Of a stretch of 64,000 bases of DNA, positions 1 through 8,904 are shown in pieces (position 1 is the first letter of the stretch; each line of letters starts with the position of its first letter). The DNA is taken from NCBI GenBank assembly GCA_030539395.1, contig JAUNSC010000001.1:62001-126000 (forward strand), in the 5' to 3' direction. The translations under genes were made by a program, and so were the position numbers. Under the pieces are notes generated by a model, which made no database searches, had not been told where the DNA came from, and worked only from the letters and a program-made list of their open reading frames with translations. This stretch comes from Eubacteriales bacterium (GTDB lineage Bacteria; Bacillota; Clostridia; Lachnospirales; Lachnospiraceae).

Positions 1-732
1 GCAGAATTTTATGAATTGAGAGAAGAAACGGGATTTGCACTGCAGGAGGATTATCTTAAGCGTCTGAAAGAGGGCTGGGATATGGTTTTTTTGTGTAATC
101 CGAATAATCCTACAGGAGTCACGATTCCACCGGGATTTTTGCGGGAGATTTTGAATATATGCAAAGAAGAAAATATAAAGGTGGTACTTGATCTGTGCTT
201 TTTGGATTTTCTTGAAGAAAGAGAAGAAGCGGATTTTGTACGTGATACGTCAGATTATCCGAATTTGTTTGTTTTAAAGGCTTTTACAAAGACCTATGCC
301 ATGGCCGGACTGCGGTTGGGATATGGGATCTGCACGGATAAATTTCTGCTTGAAAAAATGGAAAGTATCACACAGCCCTGGAACATATCTATTCCTGCCC
401 AGATGGCAGGAGTGGCGGCTCTTAAGGAAAAAGAATACGTTGAGCGGGCAAGAAAGCTTGTGACAGGGCAGAGGATATGGCTTTCAGGGCAATTGAAAGA
501 ACTGGGGCTTACGGTGTATGATTCCAGGGCAAATTTTCTGTTTTGGAAAGGTCCGGCAGGACTGACTGAAAAATGCAGGGAACAGGGAATATTGCTCAGA
601 GATTGCGGAAATTACCGGGGGCTGAAAGATGTACAGGAGCAAAAGGGATATTACCGTGTGGCTGTGCGGACACCGGAAGAAAATAAAGAGCTGGTGAATG
701 TACTGAAAGGGGTTCTTAAATGGCAAAAGTAA
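1..732 (+). CDS. cobD: CobD-like threonine-phosphate decarboxylase / aminotransferase, 5' truncated
   Basis: PLP-dependent class I/II aminotransferase fold whose frame is open from base 1, so the N-terminus lies outside the window. The visible part has the NPNNPTG substrate-loop motif and the [15 protein letters not shown] segment carrying the PLP-binding lysine and the phosphate-binding arginine. Histidinol-phosphate aminotransferases share these motifs. The cobalamin assignment rests on context: the next gene, cobQ, overlaps its 3' end by 13 bp. CobD decarboxylates L-threonine phosphate to aminopropanol phosphate, the linker that joins the corrin ring to the nucleotide loop. A HisC role cannot be excluded without the missing start. 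Confidence 0.75.
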   Translation, partial: AEFYELREETGFALQEDYLKRLKEGWDMVFLCNPNNPTGVTIPPGFLREILNICKEENIKVVLDLCFLDFLEEREEADFVRDTSDYPNLFVLKAFTKTYAMAGLRLGYGICTDKFLLEKMESITQPWNISIPAQMAGVAALKEKEYVERARKLVTGQRIWLSGQLKELGLTVYDSRANFLFWKGPAGLTEKCREQGILLRDCGNYRGLKDVQEQKGYYRVAVRTPEENKELVNVLKGVLKWQK

Positions 733-2270
733 TTATGGTTCAGGGTACCATGTCAAATGCGGGGAAAAGTCTGCTGGCAGCAGGACTTTGCAGAATATTC
801 AAACAGGACGGATATAAAGTTGCACCTTTTAAATCCCAGAATATGGCTCTGAATTCTTTTATCACGGAAGAGGGACTGGAGATGGGACGTGCCCAGGTAA
901 TGCAGGCGGAGGCGGCCGGGATTAAACCGTCTGTCTATATGAATCCGATCCTGTTGAAGCCGACCAATGATGTGGGAAGCCAGGTGATTGTCAACGGTGA
1001 AGTACTGGGCAATATGAAGGCAAGAGACTATTTCGCATACAAGAAAAAGCTGGTGCCGGACATTTTGAAAGCTTTTCATAGGCTGGAGGAAGAATATGAT
1101 ATCATTGTGATAGAAGGGGCAGGAAGCCCTGCAGAGATTAATTTAAAGCAGGATGATATCGTAAATATGGGCATGGCCAGGATGGCAAAGGCTCCTGTGC
1201 TTCTGGTGGGAGATATTGACCGGGGCGGTGTATTTGCCCAGCTGATCGGCACGGTGATGCTGCTGACGGAAGAAGAAAGGTCTATGGTCAAAGGGCTGAT
1301 CATCAACAAATTCCGGGGGGATAAGACGATTCTTGATCCGGGAATTGATATGCTGGAAGAAAAAGCGGGGATTCCGGTTGTGGGAGTTGCGCCTTATCTG
1401 CATATTCAGGTGGAGGATGAGGACAGCCTGACAGAACGTTTTGACAAAAAGACAGAAATCGGTGCCATAGATATTGCGGTGATCCGCCTTCCGAGAATTT
1501 CTAATTTTACAGATTTTAATCCTTTTGAGAGCATTGAGGGAGTATCACTCAGATATGTGGAGAGTGTGCCACAATTAAAAGATCCGGATATGATCATACT
1601 GCCGGGAACAAAGAGCACTATGGATGACCTGAAATATCTGCGGCAGAGCGGACTTGAGGCTGCAATTCTAAAACAGGCTGCTTCGGGAAAAGTGATTTTC
1701 GGAATCTGCGGCGGGTACCAGATGATGGGAAAATATTTAAGCGATCCGGAAGGTGTGGAAGGCGGCGGGGAAATGCGCGGTATGGGCCTTCTTCCTATGA
1801 AAACTGTTTTTGCAGGGGCAAAGACAAGAACACGGGTAACCGGGAATTTTCAAAAGGTGAAGGGGATTCTGGAAGGACTTTCAGGAGAAGCCCTGGAAGG
1901 GTATGAGATCCACATGGGACAGACCACATTGGAAAAGGGATGCCTGCCCCTGACAGAACTGGAGAATTATGCAGCGGACAGGTCTCGGACGGAGGCAGAA
2001 AATCCGGGCATCGGTAAATGTAAGCCGGATGGGGCATATCGTGAAAACATATACGGTACATATGTCCACGGCGTTTTTGACCGGGAAAATGTGGCCAAAT
2101 CAGTGGTGATGGCATTGGGAAAAGCCAAAGGTCTGGATATGTCTGATATTATGGCATTTGATTTTGCGGCATTTAAGGAAAGTCAGTATGATATTCTGGC
2201 ATCAGAACTTAGAAAAAATCTTGACATGAAAAAAATTTATGAAATTTTGGAAGAAGGAATCAGAGAATGA
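720..2270 (+). CDS. cobQ: Cobyric acid synthase (glutamine-hydrolysing)
   Basis: 516 aa, the usual family length. It amidates four side chains of adenosylcobyrinic acid a,c-diamide, using glutamine as ammonia source. The N-terminal dethiobiotin-synthase-like domain opens with a P-loop (GTMSNAGKS, residues about 9-17) and contains the [13 protein letters not shown] motif. The C-terminal class I glutamine amidotransferase domain has the nucleophile motif [11 protein letters not shown] and histidine motifs GYEIHMG and [10 protein letters not shown]. The start follows AAAGGGG and overlaps the preceding gene; the stop overlaps cbiC as ATGA, so the three genes are probably translationally coupled. 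Confidence 0.95.
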   Translation: MAKVIMVQGTMSNAGKSLLAAGLCRIFKQDGYKVAPFKSQNMALNSFITEEGLEMGRAQVMQAEAAGIKPSVYMNPILLKPTNDVGSQVIVNGEVLGNMKARDYFAYKKKLVPDILKAFHRLEEEYDIIVIEGAGSPAEINLKQDDIVNMGMARMAKAPVLLVGDIDRGGVFAQLIGTVMLLTEEERSMVKGLIINKFRGDKTILDPGIDMLEEKAGIPVVGVAPYLHIQVEDEDSLTERFDKKTEIGAIDIAVIRLPRISNFTDFNPFESIEGVSLRYVESVPQLKDPDMIILPGTKSTMDDLKYLRQSGLEAAILKQAASGKVIFGICGGYQMMGKYLSDPEGVEGGGEMRGMGLLPMKTVFAGAKTRTRVTGNFQKVKGILEGLSGEALEGYEIHMGQTTLEKGCLPLTELENYAADRSRTEAENPGIGKCKPDGAYRENIYGTYVHGVFDRENVAKSVVMALGKAKGLDMSDIMAFDFAAFKESQYDILASELRKNLDMKKIYEILEEGIRE

Positions 2271-2899
2271 AAGTAGAGCTGGAAAATGTAAAGCCCATGG
2301 AGATTGAAAAGCGCAGTTTTGAGATCATAACAGAAGAACTTGGGCGGGAATTGCCGGAAGAACAGGCGCCGATTATCAAGAGGTGTATCCATACCAGTGC
2401 GGATTTTGATTATGCAGATAATCTCTGCTTTTCAGAGGGCGTTGTGACAAAAGCAGTTGAGGCATTGAAAAAAGGTGCCTGTATTGTGACGGATACCCAG
2501 ATGGCGCGTTCCGGAATCAATAAAACGGCACTGGCAAAATTTGGGGGAGAAGCTTTTTGCTTTATGTCTGATGAGGATGTGGCAGAGATCGCCAAAAAGA
2601 ATGGGACAACCAGAGCAACGGCAAGTATGGATAAGGCGGCCGCTATGGACAGACCGCTGATATTTGCAATCGGAAATGCGCCTACGGCTCTTGTGCGTCT
2701 CTATGAACTGATTCAGGACGGAAAGATCCGTCCGGAGCTGATCATTGGTGTGCCGGTTGGGTTTGTGAACGTGGTTCAGTCCAAAGAACTGATCATGGAA
2801 ACAGACGTGCCTTATATTGTTGCAAGAGGAAGAAAAGGCGGAAGCAATATTGCAGCATGTATCTGCAATGCTCTTCTGTACATGGCAGGCGGTCGGTGA
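2267..2899 (+). CDS. cbiC: Precorrin-8X / cobalt-precorrin-8 methylmutase
   Basis: 210 aa, typical of CobH/CbiC. The enzyme moves the C-11 methyl group of (cobalt-)precorrin-8 to C-12, giving hydrogenobyrinate or cobyrinate. The conserved [14 protein letters not shown] segment near residue 45 carries the catalytic histidine, and the C-terminal half shows the [12 protein letters not shown] and RGRKGGS(N)IA motifs. The start overlaps the cobQ stop (ATGA) behind AAGGAA. It is the last gene of the corrin group in this window; a new promoter-like sequence follows 30 bp downstream. The rest of the anaerobic cbi pathway is not visible here. Confidence 0.93.
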   Translation: MKVELENVKPMEIEKRSFEIITEELGRELPEEQAPIIKRCIHTSADFDYADNLCFSEGVVTKAVEALKKGACIVTDTQMARSGINKTALAKFGGEAFCFMSDEDVAEIAKKNGTTRATASMDKAAAMDRPLIFAIGNAPTALVRLYELIQDGKIRPELIIGVPVGFVNVVQSKELIMETDVPYIVARGRKGGSNIAACICNALLYMAGGR

Positions 2900-2927
2900 A
2901 TTATCACAAAATATTAAGTTTCTGTTA

Positions 2928-2956
2928 ATGAAATAAAGCCCTTTCTATGGTATACT
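2928..2956 (+). promoter_or_regulatory. Candidate sigma-A promoter for the YARHG-hem operon
   Basis: ATGAAA (2928-2933), 17-bp spacer, TATACT (2951-2956). It lies 57 bp before the YARHG gene, whose ribosome site is AAGGGGG. No other promoter-like element is apparent before hemA, so it may drive the whole tetrapyrrole operon. Confidence 0.5.
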
Positions 2957-3013
2957 CAATTCAGTGACTGTTACTTCAGGACGATTAATGGAAATACATA
3001 AGGGGGCAATCAT

Positions 3014-4246
3014 ATGAAAAGAATGAAAATGACAGCGATGGCTTTTATTGCGGCGCTTGGGATACTGACAGCCGGCATAACGGCTGCGGCAGCGGAAACA
3101 GGTGATGAGAATCTGGCAGATCTGTTTTATACTTATTCTAATGACAATATTGTGATGGATTACACGGTGCCGGAATATCTGACGCCGGAGGGAAATCTGC
3201 AGCTGGAATATTTCAACGGTTTTTTGTTCCTTCAGCAGATTGATTTAAACTGGGACGGTGTGCAGGAACTTCTTGCGGTGCGTATTAAGACAGAGAAAAA
3301 TGCGGATGGCATAGAGGGAAATTATATTGTGGCGGAAATCTATCAGAGAGAAGAAAATACGCTGCAGAGAAAGTGCCAGTATAATCTGGCAGCAGGTGTG
3401 CTGCAGTCCGCCACGGCGCGGATAGACATTTTTACCCATGATACTGACTATGGAACGATCATCTGCTGTGAGGCGAAAGATGCAGCTGCCATCGGAGCGG
3501 ACGGTATTTTCTGGAGTATGAGGGCGGCAGCCTTTGACGGTACAAATTTAAATGAACTGTGCAATGTCTTTTTGTCCGGCAGCTCTTTTGGACAGCAGGA
3601 TTTTGAAAGAGCGCAGGAAGCCATGTATGCGGCAGATCTGTACCCGTACAATGTGATTGACGAACCGGTGGTGGAACAGACAGAAGGACTGATATCTGAC
3701 TATACGATTACGCGTTCTCTGACGGCAGACTCCCAGACTGTCTCGGACTATATAAATGGGATTGCCAATGATGGAATGCCGATGCAATATGGAGAAACAC
3801 GTTTCCGGAGCATCACAAATACCAGTATGGCAAATAAGATTCCCGGAGAGTTTTCATCTGTCATTGGAGCAGAGCCGCAGTCAGATGTGAGCGGGGTTGC
3901 GGATGCTGTGGATGATGTGCAGCAGACATCTGACGGTTATTATTATGAGGCGGATTATGTGATACCGGACAGCTCGCAGCGTTATATCACCCGGGAAGAA
4001 TTGCAGGGACTTACGGAAGAACAGATTCTTTTGGCAAGAAATGAAATATATGCAAAACACGGCCGTATTTTCAATAATGAAAAACTGGATGAATATTTCC
4101 GCGGCAAGAACTGGTATATGCCGAGTGTTGAAGGAGCGGAATTTACGGAAGAATATGCGGCACGGGTGTTTAATGATTATGAAATAAAAAATATATCGGC
4201 CATTGTGGAGTATGAGGAAGCCAATGGACTGAATGAATTTGATTGA
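3014..4246 (+). CDS. Secreted protein with C-terminal YARHG domain
   Basis: 410 aa. An N-terminal signal peptide (KRMKM, then a hydrophobic run ending in TAAAAET) predicts export. The central 300 residues are acidic and I recognise no enzyme motif there. Near residues 325-400 it has the YARHG signature: LTEEQILLARNEIYAKHGRIF followed by YFRGKNWYMPS and an EYAARVFNDYEIKNI stretch. YARHG is an extracellular domain of unknown biochemical role, common in Lachnospiraceae secreted proteins. It starts behind AAGGGGG. hemA begins 11 bp after its stop, so it appears to be the first gene of the hem operon although no link to tetrapyrrole chemistry is known. Confidence 0.85.
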   Translation: MKRMKMTAMAFIAALGILTAGITAAAAETGDENLADLFYTYSNDNIVMDYTVPEYLTPEGNLQLEYFNGFLFLQQIDLNWDGVQELLAVRIKTEKNADGIEGNYIVAEIYQREENTLQRKCQYNLAAGVLQSATARIDIFTHDTDYGTIICCEAKDAAAIGADGIFWSMRAAAFDGTNLNELCNVFLSGSSFGQQDFERAQEAMYAADLYPYNVIDEPVVEQTEGLISDYTITRSLTADSQTVSDYINGIANDGMPMQYGETRFRSITNTSMANKIPGEFSSVIGAEPQSDVSGVADAVDDVQQTSDGYYYEADYVIPDSSQRYITREELQGLTEEQILLARNEIYAKHGRIFNNEKLDEYFRGKNWYMPSVEGAEFTEEYAARVFNDYEIKNISAIVEYEEANGLNEFD

Positions 4247-4256
4247 GGATGGGAAT

Positions 4257-5510
4257 ATGTGTATACAAATGATGGGCATTGACCATACCAGAGCATCAAT
4301 TGATGTGAGAAGTGTGTTCTCTTTTACAAAAGCAAACATTTCAAAAGCGATGGAGACCTGGAAGGAGATTCCGGGTCTCCTCGGTTGCGTTATGATTGCA
4401 ACCTGTAACCGAATGGAATTATGGGCCAGCGTGCAGGAGGATACACAAATCGATCTGTTCGATCTGGTATGCAGAGAAAAAGAAGCAGACCCGCAGCAGT
4501 ACCGGAAATATGCTGTGAGCCGCAGCGGGAAAGATGCGGTTCAGCATCTGTTTGAATTGTCCTGCGGACTGAAATCGAAGATTCTTGGTGAGGATCAGAT
4601 TATAACGCAGGTCAAGGATGCGCTTGCTTTTGCAAGAGAACAGTACGCGGCCGATAATGTGCTTGAAGTATTATTCCGTATGGCGGTAACGGCAGGGAAA
4701 AAAGTAAAGACGGAAGTAGTGCTTTCTGAAAAGAACAGTTCGGCCATCCACCGGGCGGTAGAAGTGCTGAAGCAGGAAGGATGTACTTTTGCGGGAAAGA
4801 AATGCATGGTCATCGGAAACGGAGAAATGGGAAAGCTGTCTGCAACTCTCCTTGCGGAAGAAGGAGCTGATGTGACTGTGACTGTGCGTCAGTACCGCAG
4901 CGGTGTAGTGGATATTCCCAGAGGATGTAAGCGCATTGATTATGGAGAACGTATGAGTCTTCTTCCCGCGTGTGACTATGTGGTCAGTGCTACGGCAAGT
5001 CCGAACTATACACTGAAAGAGGAACAGGTGAGAGAGGTATTTTGCGGAAAGAGTCTGGTAATGATTGATCTGGCAGTACCCAGGGATATCGAAATGACTG
5101 TGGGGGACTTGCCGGGAATCACGTTATACGATATAGATTATTTTGATGGAGGGCATCAAAGTGAACAGATGAAGGACAATATTGCAAAAGCCCGGGAGAT
5201 TCTGGAAGATCAGATGAAAGAGTTCTTTGCATGGTATGAAGGCCGTGATATTGTGGAAATGGCTCAGAAGGTTAAGACGGCGGCGGTGGAAGATTTTCAT
5301 CTGCGGACACAGAAGCAGCTGCGCCAGCTTGAGCATATAGGAGAAATGGATCTGGAGGATCAGGAAGAACTTTTGCAGAAATTCCGGGAATATATTGAGT
5401 CCGCAGCCGGTAAAGTAGTAAATAAAATGCTTTTTGGCCTAAGGGCCAGGGTAAGCGAAAAAACATTCCGGGAATGTGTGGAGGCATTGGAAGAAATCTA
5501 TGAAGAATAA
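4257..5510 (+). CDS. hemA: Glutamyl-tRNA reductase
   Basis: 417 aa. It reduces glutamyl-tRNA(Glu) with NADPH to glutamate-1-semialdehyde, the first step of C5-pathway tetrapyrrole synthesis. I chose ATG 4257 over the in-frame ATG 4233 because GAGGA precedes it with 7-bp spacing and the nucleophilic cysteine of IATCNRMEL then becomes Cys50, as in the E. coli enzyme. The GLKSKILGEDQII segment, the NADPH-binding Rossmann motif (VIGNGEMGKL) and a C-terminal helical dimerisation region are present. No precorrin-2 dehydrogenase domain is fused. The 3' end overlaps hemC by 11 bp. Confidence 0.96.
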   Translation: MCIQMMGIDHTRASIDVRSVFSFTKANISKAMETWKEIPGLLGCVMIATCNRMELWASVQEDTQIDLFDLVCREKEADPQQYRKYAVSRSGKDAVQHLFELSCGLKSKILGEDQIITQVKDALAFAREQYAADNVLEVLFRMAVTAGKKVKTEVVLSEKNSSAIHRAVEVLKQEGCTFAGKKCMVIGNGEMGKLSATLLAEEGADVTVTVRQYRSGVVDIPRGCKRIDYGERMSLLPACDYVVSATASPNYTLKEEQVREVFCGKSLVMIDLAVPRDIEMTVGDLPGITLYDIDYFDGGHQSEQMKDNIAKAREILEDQMKEFFAWYEGRDIVEMAQKVKTAAVEDFHLRTQKQLRQLEHIGEMDLEDQEELLQKFREYIESAAGKVVNKMLFGLRARVSEKTFRECVEALEEIYEE

Positions 5511-6393
5511 GATTTGTATCGGGAGCAGAGAAAGCCGTCTGGCTGTCATCCAGTCGGAAATAGTAAAGAGAGCGATTCAGGATGCACATCCTCAGCTGGA
5601 TGTGGATATCATTACGATGAAAACAACCGGGGATAAAATATTGGACCGTACATTGGATCAGATTGGCGGAAAAGGCCTTTTTGTAAAAGAACTGGACAGA
5701 GCGCTTGCGGAGGGCAAAACAGATATATCGGTTCACAGCCTGAAAGATGTGCCGATGGAAATCTCAGAAGAACTTCCGCTGGTGGCATTTTCAAAACGGG
5801 CGGATGTAAGAGATGTTCTGGTACTTCCGGAAGGGACATCTGAACTTGATCTTGATAAGCCAATAGGCTGTTCCAGCAAAAGGCGTGTTCTCCAGGCAAA
5901 AGAAATTTTTCCAGGGGCAAAGTTTGAACCTGTCCGCGGAAATGTGCAGACACGGCTTCGAAAACTGGATGAAGGACAGTACAGCGCCCTTATTTTGGCG
6001 GCAGCGGGGCTTAAGCGCCTTGGACTGGAAAAACGTATCAGCCGTTATTTTGAACCGGAAGAAATTCTTCCGGCGGCCGGTCAGGCGATTCTGGCAGTCC
6101 AGGGCAGAAAAGGGGAAGATTACAGTTATCTGCAGAAGTTTGCAGATGCAGATGCAGCAGATGAGGCTCTTTGTGAAAGAGCTTTTGTGAGAACTTTGGA
6201 CGGAGGATGTACTTCGCCTGTGGCTGCACATGCAAGAGTGGAGGGAGAAAAGATATTTCTTCAGGGACTTTATTATGATGAGGCAGAAGATAACTATCTG
6301 AAAGGCAGTTTGTGGGGAAGACGTCAGGACCCGGAGGAACTTGGCAGAGACCTGGCCGGGCAGCTGCGGCGCGAATACCATGGGCTGATGTAG
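5500..6393 (+). CDS. hemC: Porphobilinogen deaminase (hydroxymethylbilane synthase)
   Basis: 297 aa from ATG 5500; a longer in-frame start at 5476 lies inside hemA and would precede the conserved MKNKICIGSRESRLA N-terminus, so it is not used. The enzyme polymerises four porphobilinogens into hydroxymethylbilane. The dipyrromethane-cofactor cysteine is Cys237 in LDGGCTSP. The catalytic aspartate motif HSLKDVP (Asp83) and RGNVQTRLRKL are also present. Its product is the substrate of the HemD domain encoded by the next gene. Confidence 0.97.
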   Translation: MKNKICIGSRESRLAVIQSEIVKRAIQDAHPQLDVDIITMKTTGDKILDRTLDQIGGKGLFVKELDRALAEGKTDISVHSLKDVPMEISEELPLVAFSKRADVRDVLVLPEGTSELDLDKPIGCSSKRRVLQAKEIFPGAKFEPVRGNVQTRLRKLDEGQYSALILAAAGLKRLGLEKRISRYFEPEEILPAAGQAILAVQGRKGEDYSYLQKFADADAADEALCERAFVRTLDGGCTSPVAAHARVEGEKIFLQGLYYDEAEDNYLKGSLWGRRQDPEELGRDLAGQLRREYHGLM

Positions 6394-6412
6394 AAAGAAA
6401 GGATACGATAAA

Positions 6413-7915
6413 ATGACCGGAAAAGTGTGGCTTGTGGGAGCAGGACCATCGGATGTGGGCCTGTTTACAAGAAAAGGCGAACAGGTGTTAAAAGAGGCGG
6501 AAGTTGTTGTGTATGATGCTCTGGTAGGGCAGGGAGTCATGGGAATGATTCCGGATGGAGCGAAGTGCATAAATGTAGGAAAAAGATCCAGCAATCATAC
6601 GATGAAACAGGAGGAAATCAACCGGGTTCTTGTAGAAGAAGCGAAGGCAGGAAAGCGGGTTGTACGTTTAAAGGGCGGCGATCCATTCCTGTTTGGAAGA
6701 GGCGGGGAGGAACTGGAGCTTCTTATAAAAGAGAATATTCCCTATGAAGTGGTTCCGGGTGTGACATCGGCGCTGTCCGTTCCTGCATACAATGGGATCC
6801 CGGTGACCCACAGGGATTACTGTTCTTCTTTGCATATTATTACAGGACATAAAAAGCAGGGAGAAGAATATGATATTGATTTTGAAGCACTGGTGCGGAC
6901 CAAAGGAACACTGGTATTTCTGATGGGAGTGGCGGCCCTTGGAGATATCTGCAGGGGGCTTCTTGAGGCAGATATAGACCCGGAAATGCCGGCTGCTATT
7001 TTGCAGAAAGGGACAACGGCGGCGCAGAGACGTATTGTCGCCACTGTTTCCACGCTGGAGGCGGAAGTAAACGCCCGGGGAATAGAAACCCCGGCTATTA
7101 TTGTAGTGGGCCGTGTATGTGAATTGGCAGAGGAATTTGAATGGTACGAAAAACTCCCGCTGGGAGGAAAGAAGATTCTGGTTACAAGGCCAAAGGAACT
7201 GATTTCTTCCATGTCTGCAAAACTTCGGGCACAGGGAGCGGAAGTGCTGGAATTACCGGCAATCCGTATTGAAAAGCGGGAGTGTGAAGGCAAAATACGC
7301 CATGCTCTTGAAAATATTGAAAATTATGACTGGCTGGTATTTACCAGTCCATCCGGAGTACGGATTTTCTTTGAGGATATGAGAGAATGCCATATGGATA
7401 TCCGCAAGACGGGCAGTTTAAAAATAGCGGTGCTTGGGGCCGGGACGGCCAGGGAACTGGAAAGCCACGGATGTTATGCGGATCTGATACCAGAGAAATA
7501 TTATGCGGAAGATCTGGGAGAGGCCCTGACAGATGTTTGTACAGGAGCAGAGAAAATATTAATTTTCCGTGCAGCAATCGGAAGTCCTGAATTGACATCG
7601 CAGCTTTTGAATGTTCCGGAAGTGGAAATCACTGATCTGGCAGCGTACGATACGGTGTATGAAACATCAGGAATGGTGGATCTGAAGGCTGAGTTTGAAG
7701 AGGGCATTACGGATTACGCAGTATTTACCAGTGCATCTACCGTGAAGGGATTCGCAAAAACGGCAGGGGATCTTGATTTTTCAAAAGTAAAGGCTGTCTG
7801 TATCGGAAAGAAAACAAAAGATGCGGCAGATAAACTGGGAATGGAAACGTATATGGCACAAAATCCGTCTATGGATTCTGTTGTAGATAAAGTATGTGAA
7901 TTATGCAGGAGGTAA
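6413..7915 (+). CDS. cobA-hemD: Fused uroporphyrinogen-III C-methyltransferase / uroporphyrinogen-III synthase
   Basis: 500 aa, two domains. Residues about 3-245 are a SAM-dependent uroporphyrinogen-III methyltransferase (CobA/SUMT): GKVWLVGAGPSDVGLFT, VVYDALV, RLKGGDPFLFGRGGEE, VPGVTSA and PVTHRD are all present. Residues about 255-495 are uroporphyrinogen-III synthase (HemD): ILVTRP, DWLVFTSPSGV, a central AVLGAGTA and a C-terminal FTSASTVKGF. The fusion makes uroporphyrinogen III and methylates it to precorrin-2, committing flux to siroheme or cobalamin rather than protoheme. Ribosome site AAAGGA; located between hemC and hemB in the operon. Confidence 0.96.
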   Translation: MTGKVWLVGAGPSDVGLFTRKGEQVLKEAEVVVYDALVGQGVMGMIPDGAKCINVGKRSSNHTMKQEEINRVLVEEAKAGKRVVRLKGGDPFLFGRGGEELELLIKENIPYEVVPGVTSALSVPAYNGIPVTHRDYCSSLHIITGHKKQGEEYDIDFEALVRTKGTLVFLMGVAALGDICRGLLEADIDPEMPAAILQKGTTAAQRRIVATVSTLEAEVNARGIETPAIIVVGRVCELAEEFEWYEKLPLGGKKILVTRPKELISSMSAKLRAQGAEVLELPAIRIEKRECEGKIRHALENIENYDWLVFTSPSGVRIFFEDMRECHMDIRKTGSLKIAVLGAGTARELESHGCYADLIPEKYYAEDLGEALTDVCTGAEKILIFRAAIGSPELTSQLLNVPEVEITDLAAYDTVYETSGMVDLKAEFEEGITDYAVFTSASTVKGFAKTAGDLDFSKVKAVCIGKKTKDAADKLGMETYMAQNPSMDSVVDKVCELCRR

Positions 7916-7920
7916 AGAAA

Positions 7921-8904
7921 ATGGAAATGAGAAAAAGACCGCGAAGACTGCGCGGCAGTGAAACGCTCCGCAAAATGGTCAGGGAGACAAGAATGGATAA
8001 GGCTTCTTTAGTGTATCCCATGTTTGTGATGGAAGGGGAAAATATTAAAGAAGAAATCCCGTCCATGGAGGGGCAGTATCGATATAGCATTGACCGTATG
8101 GGCGAGTGTCTTCAGGAACTGCTTGATGCCGGTGTTACAAGCGTTATGCTGTTCGGCATCCCGAAGGAAAAAGATGAAGTGGGAAGCCAGGCCTATGCTG
8201 AAAACGGCATCGTGCAGAGGGCGCTTGGCTATGCGAAAGAACATTTTCCGCAGATGTACCTGATCACCGATGTCTGTATGTGTGAATATACTTCTCATGG
8301 TCATTGCGGCGTGTTGTGCGATCATGATGTGGAAAATGATGCGACTTTGAAATTACTGGCAAAAACAGCCCTTTCCCATGCAAAAGCCGGAGCAGATATG
8401 GTTGCACCTTCTGATATGATGGATGGCAGAGTGCTTGCCATCAGAGAGACATTGGATGAAGCAGGTTATACCAATATTCCGATTATGTCCTATGCAGTAA
8501 AATATGCGTCCGCTTTTTACGGCCCATTCCGTGATGCGGCAGGTAGCGCTCCTTCTTTTGGAGACAGAAAAACATATCAGATGGATTTCCATAACAGCGT
8601 AGAGGGAGTAAAAGAGGCTGTACTTGATGAAGAAGAAGGCGCAGATATTATTATGGTAAAGCCGGCCTTGTCTTATCTTGATATGGTTGTAAAGGTGAAG
8701 GAAACGGTACATACACCGATTGCAGCCTACAGTGTAAGCGGTGAATATGCCATGGTAAAGGCAGCAGCAAAGATGGGATGGGTAGATGAAGAAAGGATTG
8801 TCGGTGAGATGGCAGTTGCAGCTTACCGTGCAGGCGTTGATATATATATTACCTATTATGCAAAAGAAATTGCACGTCTTATGGAGGAAGGAAAAATCGG
8901 ATGA
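7921..8904 (+). CDS. hemB: Delta-aminolevulinic acid dehydratase (porphobilinogen synthase)
   Basis: 327 aa. It condenses two 5-aminolevulinates to porphobilinogen. Start ATG 7921 is preceded by AGGAGGT at 7-bp spacing; the in-frame ATG at 7903 lies upstream of that ribosome site and is rejected. It is a zinc-type enzyme: Cys119, Cys121 and Cys129 (VCMCEYTSHGHCG) are present rather than the aspartates of magnesium-only types. Schiff-base lysines are Lys194 (YAVKYAS) and Lys247 (MVKPAL). It overlaps hemL by 4 bp. Confidence 0.97.
   Translation: MEMRKRPRRLRGSETLRKMVRETRMDKASLVYPMFVMEGENIKEEIPSMEGQYRYSIDRMGECLQELLDAGVTSVMLFGIPKEKDEVGSQAYAENGIVQRALGYAKEHFPQMYLITDVCMCEYTSHGHCGVLCDHDVENDATLKLLAKTALSHAKAGADMVAPSDMMDGRVLAIRETLDEAGYTNIPIMSYAVKYASAFYGPFRDAAGSAPSFGDRKTYQMDFHNSVEGVKEAVLDEEEGADIIMVKPALSYLDMVVKVKETVHTPIAAYSVSGEYAMVKAAAKMGWVDEERIVGEMAVAAYRAGVDIYITYYAKEIARLMEEGKIG

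Noticed and set aside
2899..3014. Cobalamin riboswitch between the corrin and hem genes
   Set aside because: The gap is only about 115 bp and has no B12-box-like sequence or extended stem.
4233..4256. Upstream ATG 4233 as the hemA start
   Set aside because: It lies inside the YARHG gene without a ribosome site and would shift the catalytic cysteine away from the canonical position 50.
5791..6594. Minus-strand open frame of 267 codons across hemC and the start of cobA-hemD
   Set aside because: It spans two adjacent real genes in antisense and shows no domain.
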